A stretch of 26,502 nucleotides of DNA from an uncultured Clostridia bacterium (GTDB lineage Bacteria; Bacillota; Clostridia; Christensenellales; Borkfalkiaceae): assembly GCA_959605945.1 (NCBI GenBank), contig CAUHGY010000022.1:1-26502 (forward strand). The letters are read 5' to 3'. The notes under the pieces were generated by a model, which was not told the DNA's origin, ran no database searches, and saw only the letters and a list, made by a program, of their open reading frames with translations. The translations under genes were made by a program, and so were the position numbers. Shown here piece after piece: positions 7,516 through 14,333 of the stretch. Numbering within the stretch: position 1 is the first letter of the stretch; each line of letters starts with the position of its first letter.

Positions 7516-8619
7516 TTATTCGCTCCGTAAGAATAAATTTTTAAGTATGCCGTCGATAACTGCACGCTTTTTGCGAATGTCTGCCGCCAGCGCCGTCTGG
7601 TTGCGGGCTCTGTCGAGATTATGTCCGGGATAATTGATTTTAAAATACGTATCTCCCGAAATATAGTCTGTCAAAAAGCGGGCGGCCAGTTCTGCCGTCA
7701 TTGCAAAAACGCCGTCGTTTAAGGTCTCTCGTTCAAGCGGCGTAAGACTTTCTTTTACTTCTCCCACAAACCCGACGGCAAAAGCCGTGTATTTTTCGGA
7801 ATTAAGCGAGACTTTCGAAAGATCGGGGTTGTCTTCTATTACGTCGTTGGCGATAAAGCGGATGGCGTCGCCGAAATCGTGCGCGACGGCGCCCGGCATC
7901 ACCGTATCGAGATCGAGTACCGCAAGCGCTTCGCCCGTATTTTTATCAAAACTAACGTTGTTGCATTTTGTATCGTTGTGAGTTACGCGTACGGGAAGTT
8001 CTTCTCTGTCAAGCAAATCCTGCAAAACCGTGGCTTCGGATTCGAAAGACAAAAGTTTATCCAGCTCCTTGCGGACGTTTTTTACCCTGCCGCAGACGTC
8101 TTTTTCAACGGCGTCTTTGAGCGCCGAAAATCTTTTTTTGGTATTGTGGAAATCTGGTATCGTAATATACAGCGAACTTGCGTCGAAACCGTCAAGACAG
8201 TTCTGAAAACGGCCGAAAGCCTCTCCCGTACGCCGTATGATATCCGTATCGTCAACGGTATCGTAAGTGACGGAATTTTTAATGAATCTGTAACATCTCC
8301 AGTATTCCCCGCTTTCGTCAACCATATAAGGCTTTCCGTCCTTCGCGGGAAAAACCCGCAGAACAAATCTCTTTGTTGAAAGTCCCTTTCTGGCGATGTT
8401 GTCGTGAATATAAGCAGTCACGCGAACGATGTTTTCCATTACCTTATCGGGATTTTTGAAAACCGATCTGTTTATTTTCTGCAGGATATATTCCTTATCT
8501 TCGCCATTCCTCACAAAACTTACAGAATAAGTGCTGTTTATATTACCCGTTGGAAGCTGACGGCAACCTATATATCTTCCGCCGATCGTGAAATTGGCGC
8601 ATATTTGTTGTATTGTCAA
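7516..8619 (-). CDS. Sugar kinase of aminoglycoside-phosphotransferase fold, NahK-like
   Basis: 367 residues. The catalytic loop reads THNDTKCNN (213-221, Asp216, Asn221) and the metal-binding motif LDLDTVMPG (235-243, Asp238), then DFGDAIRF (248-255). This set matches N-acetylhexosamine 1-kinases, which phosphorylate GlcNAc or GalNAc at C1 with ATP in mucin-sugar salvage. It heads the operon with two Wzz-like genes, so the product may feed sugar-nucleotide synthesis for surface polysaccharide. Homoserine- or choline-kinase-like relatives share the fold and cannot be excluded. The start is TTG at 8619, supported by GAAGGAG 8 nt upstream; no ATG fits better. Promoter at 8662-8689. Confidence 0.78.
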   Translation of the reverse strand: MTIQQICANFTIGGRYIGCRQLPTGNINSTYSVSFVRNGEDKEYILQKINRSVFKNPDKVMENIVRVTAYIHDNIARKGLSTKRFVLRVFPAKDGKPYMVDESGEYWRCYRFIKNSVTYDTVDDTDIIRRTGEAFGRFQNCLDGFDASSLYITIPDFHNTKKRFSALKDAVEKDVCGRVKNVRKELDKLLSFESEATVLQDLLDREELPVRVTHNDTKCNNVSFDKNTGEALAVLDLDTVMPGAVAHDFGDAIRFIANDVIEDNPDLSKVSLNSEKYTAFAVGFVGEVKESLTPLERETLNDGVFAMTAELAARFLTDYISGDTYFKINYPGHNLDRARNQTALAADIRKKRAVIDGILKNLFLRSE

Positions 8620-8661
8620 AAATACTTCTCCTTCAAAGATGCTTAATTTTTTTACGATATT

Positions 8662-8689
8662 ATTGTAGCAGAAAATTTAAAAAAAGCAA
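8662..8689 (-). promoter_or_regulatory. Sigma-A promoter of the kinase-wzz-wzz operon
   Basis: Minus strand TTGCTT (8689-8684), 16-nt spacer, TACAAT (8667-8662). Predicted transcription start near 8655, about 36 nt before the TTG start codon. Confidence 0.55.
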
Positions 8690-8698
8690 CACAAAACG

Positions 8699-8737
8699 CT
8701 CCTGAAAAAGCAATTGCGCGATTTTTATATTCAGGAG
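8699..8737 (-). terminator. Hairpin at the end of the ABC exporter gene
   Basis: CTCCTGAA (8699-8706) pairs with TTCAGGAG (8730-8737), overlapping the stop codon of the exporter gene at 8731. The loop is 23 nt and the minus-side tail (AGCGTTTTGTG) is only modestly T-rich. Confidence 0.4.
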
Positions 8738-10410
8738 ACAATTTCCGTCACTTTCTTGTTTCTGATCTGCACATGCCTGTTACAAATAGAAAGAGCGGCT
8801 TTTTTATGAGAAATTATTATCAGCGTCACGTCTTTCATGTCTTTAAGATTTTTAAGCACGCGATATTCGGTATCTTCGTCAAGCGCGCTCGTCGCCTCGT
8901 CCAGCAGCAGTATCGGCGCACGGGAAAGCACCGCGCGCGCTATGGCTATGCGCTGAATCTGTCCCTCGGAAAGCCCTGTGCCCTTTTCGCCTACAGGAGT
9001 TTTTATGCCGCAAGGAAGCTTATCGATGAATTCCCGGGCGCAGCTTATCTCAAGCGCGCGTTGCACTTCTTCGTCCGAAGCGTCGGGGACAATGAATTTG
9101 ACGTTTTCCTCTATATCACCCGAAAAAAGCATGTTGCCCTGCGGCACATACGAGAAAAGACATCTTGTAGATGCGTCGAGCGCGATTTTTTCATCGCCGC
9201 AGCAAATGTAAAGTTCCCCCCTGTCAACTCCGTAGATTCCGAGCATCAGTTTTATAAGCGTGCTTTTGCCTATACCGGAAATCCCGGTCACGGCAACGAA
9301 ATCTCCTTTATTTACGGAAAGCGAAGCGTCCTTCAACACATTTTCCCTGCCGTAAGAGAACGTCACGCAGTCGATGTCGACGGACTGCATGCGGCGGTAA
9401 AGCTCTTCTCTTCCGATGCCCGCGTGACACGGCTCGTTTTCGATATTTTCTATTTCCATCAGTCTTTCAGCAGACGCTACCATGGCATAATATTTGGGCA
9501 TCACCCCCGAAAGGGACGCGAACGGCACCTGCACGTTATTGACAAGCTGCAAAATCGCCGAAAGGTCTCCGTATGTCATACCCGCACCCGTAAAAATCAT
9601 GACGCACCCGTAAATAAGCGCAAAAAGATAACCGGCACTGAACACGAAGTTATAAGCAGCATGTCCCAGTACCGAATAATTTCTGCGTTTCATTTTGATT
9701 TTAAAATTTTCTTCCTGCAGGTCTGCCGAACGGCTTTTTATTTTATTGTTTACGGAAAAAACTTTTATGGCAAGAAGGTTTTCTATGCACTCCTGCATGA
9801 ATGAACGGGTTTTGCCTTCTGTCTCCTGCGTTTTTTTATGCAGACTTTTAAGTTTACCGCGCATAAGCGCTATAATGGTAAAAACAAGAATCCCCGCCAC
9901 GGAAAAAGCAACGGCAAACACCCAGTCTATGACCACAAGCGCCGCCACCGCGCCCAAAAGCCGCGCTGCAGACGCCGCCACCAAAGGCGCAATACCGATA
10001 ATTCCGTCACAGACGGCTGTTACGTCGCCCGTGAGTCTGTTCATAAGTTCGCCGCTGTGATATGAAGAAAGAAGAGAATATTTTTTTTCGAGTATTTCCC
10101 CGAAAACGAGGGATTTAAAAGTTATTTCCAGTCTGCCCCTGATATGTTCGGTAAGTCCGTTTATTATTATACGGAAAACAAATTGCAGGACAACTATCGC
10201 TCCGAGAGCTACCGCTCCTGCGATAAGTTTAGTTTTATCGGAACTGCCGGATAAATCCCCCGTTGCGCCGTCGATAATATACTTTACGGCAAAAGCGAAC
10301 GCGATTGAAAGCGCTGCAAAAAAAACGTTGGCAAATACCAGCGTCCAGATTTTAAAGCGCTGTTTCCGGGAATTTTTTATTAGCCATTTAACGGCGTTGC
10401 GTTCACTCAT
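8731..10410 (-). CDS. ABC exporter, fused membrane and ATPase domains (MdlB/MsbA-like)
   Basis: 559 residues from the ATG at 10410, chosen over a TTG at 10428 because GGAG lies 5 nt upstream. Residues 1-320 form a six-helix type IV exporter domain; residues about 345-559 are the ATPase, with Walker A GISGIGKST (376-384), Q-loop Gln424 in VPQGN, signature LSEGQIQR (480-487), Walker B ILLLDE (500-505) and the His535 switch in ISHKK. Such half-transporters work as homo- or heterodimers exporting lipids, peptides or drugs. No second half-transporter is adjacent, so a homodimer is likely. Its place between polysaccharide genes hints at a lipid-linked or glycan substrate, but the sequence gives no direct proof. 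It is a single-gene unit; I saw no convincing -35/-10 pair upstream. Confidence 0.88.
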   Translation of the reverse strand: MSERNAVKWLIKNSRKQRFKIWTLVFANVFFAALSIAFAFAVKYIIDGATGDLSGSSDKTKLIAGAVALGAIVVLQFVFRIIINGLTEHIRGRLEITFKSLVFGEILEKKYSLLSSYHSGELMNRLTGDVTAVCDGIIGIAPLVAASAARLLGAVAALVVIDWVFAVAFSVAGILVFTIIALMRGKLKSLHKKTQETEGKTRSFMQECIENLLAIKVFSVNNKIKSRSADLQEENFKIKMKRRNYSVLGHAAYNFVFSAGYLFALIYGCVMIFTGAGMTYGDLSAILQLVNNVQVPFASLSGVMPKYYAMVASAERLMEIENIENEPCHAGIGREELYRRMQSVDIDCVTFSYGRENVLKDASLSVNKGDFVAVTGISGIGKSTLIKLMLGIYGVDRGELYICCGDEKIALDASTRCLFSYVPQGNMLFSGDIEENVKFIVPDASDEEVQRALEISCAREFIDKLPCGIKTPVGEKGTGLSEGQIQRIAIARAVLSRAPILLLDEATSALDEDTEYRVLKNLKDMKDVTLIIISHKKAALSICNRHVQIRNKKVTEIVS

Positions 10411-10561
10411 AATTTCTCCGCCGCGCAATAAAGCGCAGTTATATTGTGATTAAATCGAACAAAACATTCTGTTGTCCGCAAGCGCGTGAGTCGGGTGCGT
10501 TATAATACTTCGCCCGAAATCAAACGGGTTTAGTTGAAATACTGTTTTTTTCTTGTATTAT

Positions 10562-10633
10562 AATATTAAAGTCCCCGCTAACACTCACAATGCCGAAGCA
10601 TTGTGTTTTACTTCGTAAAACGACTTTAATATT
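10562..10633. repeat. Three-way-junction-like inverted repeat
   Basis: A perfect 12-bp outer stem AATATTAAAGTC (10562-10573) / GACTTTAATATT (10622-10633) encloses two perfect inner hairpins: CACAATGC-CGAA-GCATTGTG (10586-10605) and GTTTTAC-TTC-GTAAAAC (10605-10621, sharing one base). The 72-nt unit would fold as a three-way junction in RNA or single-stranded DNA on either strand. Confidence 0.75.
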
Positions 10634-10635
10634 GC

Positions 10636-10673
10636 AATACTTCGCTCGAAAACCCTTGCTAGCAAGTTTTCTC
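10636..10673 (+). repeat. 38-bp direct repeat, copy A
   Basis: Begins AATACTTCGCTCGAAAACCC and carries the palindrome CTTGCTAGCAAG. It is identical to copy B at 10765-10802 except one base (T to A in the palindrome centre). Confidence 0.85.
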
Positions 10674-10682
10674 TTATTATAT

Positions 10683-10750
10683 CGTTGCGCAACGTAAATT
10701 TTGTTAAAATTTACCTGCCGCTAGAGCGGCAGCTTTTTCTTGCGAAAAAG
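10683..10750. repeat. Four abutting perfect hairpins
   Basis: In order: palindrome CGTTGCGCAACG (10683-10694); GTAAATTTT-GTT-AAAATTTAC (10694-10714); CTGCCGCT-AG-AGCGGCAG (10715-10732); CTTTTTC-TTGC-GAAAAAG (10733-10750). There is essentially no spacer between them, and they lie between the two copies of the 38-bp direct repeat. Confidence 0.8.
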
Positions 10751-10764
10751 GTCGCTTACGATGA

Positions 10765-10802
10765 AATACTTCGCTCGAAAACCCTTGCAAGCAAGTTTTC
10801 TC
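10765..10802 (+). repeat. 38-bp direct repeat, copy B
   Basis: Same 38 bp as copy A 129 bp upstream with one mismatch; here the palindrome reads CTTGCAAGCAAG. It is followed directly by a second copy of CTTGTATTATA. Confidence 0.85.
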
Positions 10803-10865
10803 GCTTGTATTATAGCACAAAAGCTAAATTATGTAAAGCTACTTTAAAACTTTGCGTGTTTTAGC

Positions 10866-10894
10866 TTGCAAAAACCGTGCGATTGTATTATACT
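10866..10894 (+). promoter_or_regulatory. Sigma-A promoter that places transcription start on the ATG
   Basis: TTGCAA (10866-10871), 17-nt spacer, TATACT (10889-10894), then six bases to the ATG at 10901. By standard spacing the first transcribed base is the A of the start codon, and no ribosome site is present, so the message is probably leaderless. Confidence 0.6.
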
Positions 10895-10900
10895 GTCAAT

Positions 10901-12286
10901 ATGTCTTTTGAACGATTAAACAAAACCATATTTTCAGAAAAAATATCTTCTGACGATTTTCTTTACAGCCATCAGTATCCGGCAATTGCCGCTTTATGTG
11001 CATTCATTTTCTGGATGGCAGATATTCAGTTAGTCGCAGTGGCGGCAGCATCGTTTCTCGGAGGATATATTCTCGCTTTTAAAAAAGACGTCTTTCCCGT
11101 CATAACTCTTCTGTTATCTTTGATCATCTCTTTCAGAAATGTTCTCGCTTTTACAAATCCGCTCACCTATCTGCTTTTTTTACCTGCAGCTGCGGGACTG
11201 ATAACTCATCTGATTCGTTTTAAACCGGAAAATCCCCTGTCGTTCAGGCTTGCTATGCCGCTGATTGCGCTGACGGCCGCACTGTTTTTAGGCGGCATAT
11301 TCGCGCCTTACACTCAATTTTACCCGCTCGGATTAAGTCACATAGTTACGTTGGGCCCCGTTATGCTCATCGCGTACATGTTCTTCACCCTTTACTTAGC
11401 TCCCGACAAAAACTTCGATTATAAAAGTTATATCTGTATGATTTTTATATGCCTGATGCTTGCCGCCGGATTACAGCGCGTTGCCGTAAAATTCGGGTTT
11501 TTTCTGGGGTTACCGTTCGAAAAAGACAGTCTGGGTTGGGGAAACTACAACTTTATCGGTTACCTTGCTCTTTTTGCCGCTCCTGCATGCTTTTATCTTT
11601 TAATAAAAACCCGCCGCATCATTATTGCGCTGCTGGCGTTTTCTGCGGTCATAATAATGGCTGTTTTTTCCGGCAGCGACGGGGCCGTGGGCATATTAAT
11701 TGCCTTCACGCCGATAATGCTTTTCTTCTTTTTAAAACAGATGCCTTCCCCCGACCGAAAAATCGTTCTTACATTTTTCGGAGCCGCACTCATAGGTCTG
11801 TGCGCAGTAGGTATATCGCTTAGCGAATATACTGCGGAAATACTCGGTTATTTAAAAAAACACTTTCTCCACGATACCGGCAGAACGCCGCTTTACAAAG
11901 AAGCATGGAATGCGTTTATCGGCAATCCGCTTTTCGGCGCGGGCTACGGTTTTGCGGCAAAATACGCCATAGGACAAAATTTCCATTCGGTTATTTTCCA
12001 CACTCTTGCAACTATGGGCGTTTTCGGCGCGTTGGTGTACACTTATTATTATTACGAAAGAATAAAAATTTTAATCGCCCGAAATACTGTTTTCAATTTG
12101 TTTGCCTTCATCGTTTTTTCGATGTTCACTGTTTACAGCTCGATTGATTGCGGAGAATTCAATATCATCGCTCTTTTCTCCATAATCCTTCTGACAGTCA
12201 CCGAATTCTCCAATAAAGCATCCGTCTGTCCGATAAATTTCCCCCTGAAAAAGCTGTCTTACAAACTTTGCGCTCTGAACACATAA
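10901..12286 (+). CDS. O-antigen ligase/polymerase-like membrane protein (WaaL/Wzy family)
   Basis: 461 residues, hydrophobic throughout with roughly a dozen membrane segments and a larger external loop near the C-terminal third. The loop ends in the motif FIGNPLFGAGYGF, followed by an HSVIFHTLATMGVFGALVY helix, which is the pattern of the O-antigen ligase/polymerase family that joins or polymerises lipid-linked glycans outside the membrane. Whether it polymerises or ligates cannot be read from sequence. I chose the ATG at 10901 over an upstream GTG at 10877 because the GTG lies inside the promoter. The nearby Wzz-like and sugar-dehydratase genes support a role in surface polysaccharide. It is a single plus-strand gene between two minus-strand blocks. 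Confidence 0.8.
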   Translation: MSFERLNKTIFSEKISSDDFLYSHQYPAIAALCAFIFWMADIQLVAVAAASFLGGYILAFKKDVFPVITLLLSLIISFRNVLAFTNPLTYLLFLPAAAGLITHLIRFKPENPLSFRLAMPLIALTAALFLGGIFAPYTQFYPLGLSHIVTLGPVMLIAYMFFTLYLAPDKNFDYKSYICMIFICLMLAAGLQRVAVKFGFFLGLPFEKDSLGWGNYNFIGYLALFAAPACFYLLIKTRRIIIALLAFSAVIIMAVFSGSDGAVGILIAFTPIMLFFFLKQMPSPDRKIVLTFFGAALIGLCAVGISLSEYTAEILGYLKKHFLHDTGRTPLYKEAWNAFIGNPLFGAGYGFAAKYAIGQNFHSVIFHTLATMGVFGALVYTYYYYERIKILIARNTVFNLFAFIVFSMFTVYSSIDCGEFNIIALFSIILLTVTEFSNKASVCPINFPLKKLSYKLCALNT

Positions 12287-12357
12287 AAAAGTTATCGGAA
12301 AACAACGGCAGACAAAAATTAATTAATGCTGTTCCCGTCAAATTTTTCTGCAACAAA

Positions 12358-12389
12358 AACGCACAGAAAACGAATGCTTTCTGTGCGTT
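12358..12389. terminator. Bidirectional terminator
   Basis: Perfect 12-bp stem AACGCACAGAAA (12358-12369) / TTTCTGTGCGTT (12378-12389), 8-nt loop. T-rich on both sides (TCTTATTAAATTTT on plus; GTTTTTGTT on the minus continuation), suited to the convergent ligase-like and dehydratase genes. Confidence 0.75.
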
Positions 12390-12452
12390 TCTTATTAAAT
12401 TTTACCGAATCGGTTTTACAAACGGAATTTTACTTTAAGAGCTTTGCAAGGT

Positions 12453-14324
12453 TCACTGTTTTTCCGTTTTATTTTCCGTGTTTCCCGCAGTGTTTATCGC
12501 TGTTCCGTCAATGGAATATGTGGGCACAAGCTCATGGACAAGTTCTTTCATCCTGTCCGTCTCGTTATAAGCTTCAACATAAAGCTCCATAACTTTGTCG
12601 AAAAGCTTCTGCTCGTCAAACTCAATAGGTTTACCGATAGATATCTTATTGTTTGCGGTTTTTGTCAGCCCTTCTTCCGCCATCAGCCGTTCTTCAAAAA
12701 GTTTTTCGCCGGGTCTTAACCCCGTTATTTTTATATCGATATCCTTGAAAGGCTCAAAACCGCTCAGTTTTATCATTTTAATAGCAAGATCGTATATTCT
12801 TATGGGATCGCCCATATCGAGAACAAAAATTTCTCCGCCCTTGGCATACGCACCCGCCTGCAAAACCAGGCTTACCGCTTCGGGAATGGTCATAAAATAT
12901 CGCACTATATCTTTATGAGTGACGGTGACCGGTCCGCCGGCTTCTATCTGTTTTCTGAAAAGCGGAATCACCGAACCGTTTGAGCCGAGAACGTTTCCGA
13001 AACGCACCGCCACAAAATCCGTGTCATACTTCTTATTCATCGCCTGGATGATCATTTCGCATATTCTTTTGGTAGCTCCCATAATATTTGTCGGATTGAC
13101 GGCCTTGTCCGAACTAATAAGAATGAATTTTTCCGCGCCGTTTCTTCCCGCGGCCGTCGCTACTTTGAAAGTACCGCTGACATTGTTTTTGACTGCTTCG
13201 TTAGGGCATGCCTCCATCAGAGGCACGTGCTTGTGCGCGGCGGCATGGAAAACAATCTGCGGCTTATACGTTTCGAACACATTGTTCATCTTCTTGCTGT
13301 CCCGAACGCTGGCTATCAGAACTACAAGATCGAGACGTGGATACTTCGTTATCAGTTCCTGCTGGATATCGTACGCGTTATTTTCGTAAAAATCAACTAT
13401 AATCAGCTTTTTCGGTCCGTGCGATGCAATCTGACGGCACAATTCGCTGCCTATAGACCCGCCGCCGCCCGTGACAAGAACGGTTTTATTGTCTATATAT
13501 CGCATAATCTCGTCGAGATTGACGGAAACGGGTTCGCGGCCCAAAAGATCTAAAATATTTACCTGTTTGACTGCCGTCACCGAAAGCGCTCCGCTCGCAA
13601 GCTGATAAATTCCGGGAACGGTCATGACCTTGCATTTTGTTTTCTGACATTCTTCTATTATACCGCTTTTGACTTTTTCGCTGACGGACGGCATTGCGAG
13701 AATTATCGTATCGGCGTGAAAAATTTCGGCAAATCTTACGATTTCCGAAGTCTTTCCCACAATCTTGACGCCGTTTATAGACCTGCCGAGTTTTTTCTCG
13801 TCGTCATCGAGCACGCATACGGGATTCATGTTTATTCTGTCGGAGGCAAGAAGTTCCTTTATAAGCATCGCGCCGGCGTCACCGCCGCCGACCACAATCA
13901 CTCTCGAGCCGAATTTAGCACGGGAATGAACGCGCAAACGTTTAGCGTAATGCCAGTATACACTGTATATGCATCTGCAGGTACAGACAATAGCCATAAA
14001 AATGAATGCGTTTGCAAAGCCCCATTCGAGATCAAGAGCAGGCGAAAATACAGATATCACAAAGTGGCACACAGCCACACAGATAGCCGCGCAAACCGCT
14101 TTCAGAACTTCAGACGCGTCGGCGTAACGCCAGAGATTGATATACAGCCCGAAAATTCCGAAAATAGTTATTGTAAGAATTTCCGCAGCAACGAAAAAAT
14201 ACCAGTTAGCTACAAAAGTATCCACAAGCGGCAGATCGCATATAAGAAAAGACAGCAGCCAGCTGACTACGACCGTAAGAAAATCTACTATTACAAATAC
14301 AAGTATTTTTAAATTTTTATTCAT
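12453..14324 (-). CDS. Membrane-bound UDP-GlcNAc 4,6-dehydratase family protein (PglF/WbpM/EpsC-like)
   Basis: 623 residues. Residues about 5-125 hold four membrane helices; 141-260 form a first nucleotide-binding domain (VIVVGGGDAG, 142-151); 280-600 form the extended short-chain dehydratase domain with TGGGGSIG (285-292), FHAAAHKHVPLME (359-371) and SSDKAVNPTNIMGATKR (404-420). In the last motif Met415 replaces the usual Tyr of YxxxK while Lys419 is kept, which is characteristic of PglF/WbpM/FlaA1-type inverting or 4,6-dehydratases. The product class, a UDP-4-keto-6-deoxy sugar, is an intermediate for bacillosamine- or QuiNAc-type sugars in surface glycans. It follows dxs by 9 bp on the same transcript; the ribosome site is weak, so coupling to dxs is likely. 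Confidence 0.88.
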   Translation of the reverse strand: MNKNLKILVFVIVDFLTVVVSWLLSFLICDLPLVDTFVANWYFFVAAEILTITIFGIFGLYINLWRYADASEVLKAVCAAICVAVCHFVISVFSPALDLEWGFANAFIFMAIVCTCRCIYSVYWHYAKRLRVHSRAKFGSRVIVVGGGDAGAMLIKELLASDRINMNPVCVLDDDEKKLGRSINGVKIVGKTSEIVRFAEIFHADTIILAMPSVSEKVKSGIIEECQKTKCKVMTVPGIYQLASGALSVTAVKQVNILDLLGREPVSVNLDEIMRYIDNKTVLVTGGGGSIGSELCRQIASHGPKKLIIVDFYENNAYDIQQELITKYPRLDLVVLIASVRDSKKMNNVFETYKPQIVFHAAAHKHVPLMEACPNEAVKNNVSGTFKVATAAGRNGAEKFILISSDKAVNPTNIMGATKRICEMIIQAMNKKYDTDFVAVRFGNVLGSNGSVIPLFRKQIEAGGPVTVTHKDIVRYFMTIPEAVSLVLQAGAYAKGGEIFVLDMGDPIRIYDLAIKMIKLSGFEPFKDIDIKITGLRPGEKLFEERLMAEEGLTKTANNKISIGKPIEFDEQKLFDKVMELYVEAYNETDRMKELVHELVPTYSIDGTAINTAGNTENKTEKQ

Positions 14325-14333
14325 TTAAATCAA

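Larger units (their letters stand above)
10429..10876. other. Gene-free interval dominated by hairpins and direct repeats
   Basis: No gene is seen across this interval. The first 70 bp are unremarkable. From about 10504 there are repeated AATACTTCGC-type motifs (10504, 10636, 10765), then an uninterrupted run of hairpins to 10802, three copies of TTGTATTATA (10553, 10805, 10883), and finally the promoter of the next gene. An inverted repeat AAGCTAAA (10821-10828) / TTTAGCTT (10860-10867) overlaps the -35 region and could be an operator. Confidence 0.7.

Noticed and set aside
8773..9804. Long plus-strand open frame (343 codons) opposite the ABC exporter
   Set aside because: It is antisense to a gene with intact Walker A, signature and Walker B motifs, has no recognisable domain, and is rich in Arg/His/Lys as expected for a complementary-strand shadow.
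10636..10802. The two 38-bp repeats considered as a minimal CRISPR array
   Set aside because: Only two full copies, the interval is 91 bp of hairpins rather than a 30-40 bp spacer, and no cas gene is present.
10562..10804. Hairpin mosaic considered as a standard insertion sequence or MITE with terminal inverted repeats
   Set aside because: The ends of the segment are not inverted repeats of each other and no transposase is present; only the flanking 11-bp direct repeat supports mobility, so it is reported as a finding and not called a mobile element.
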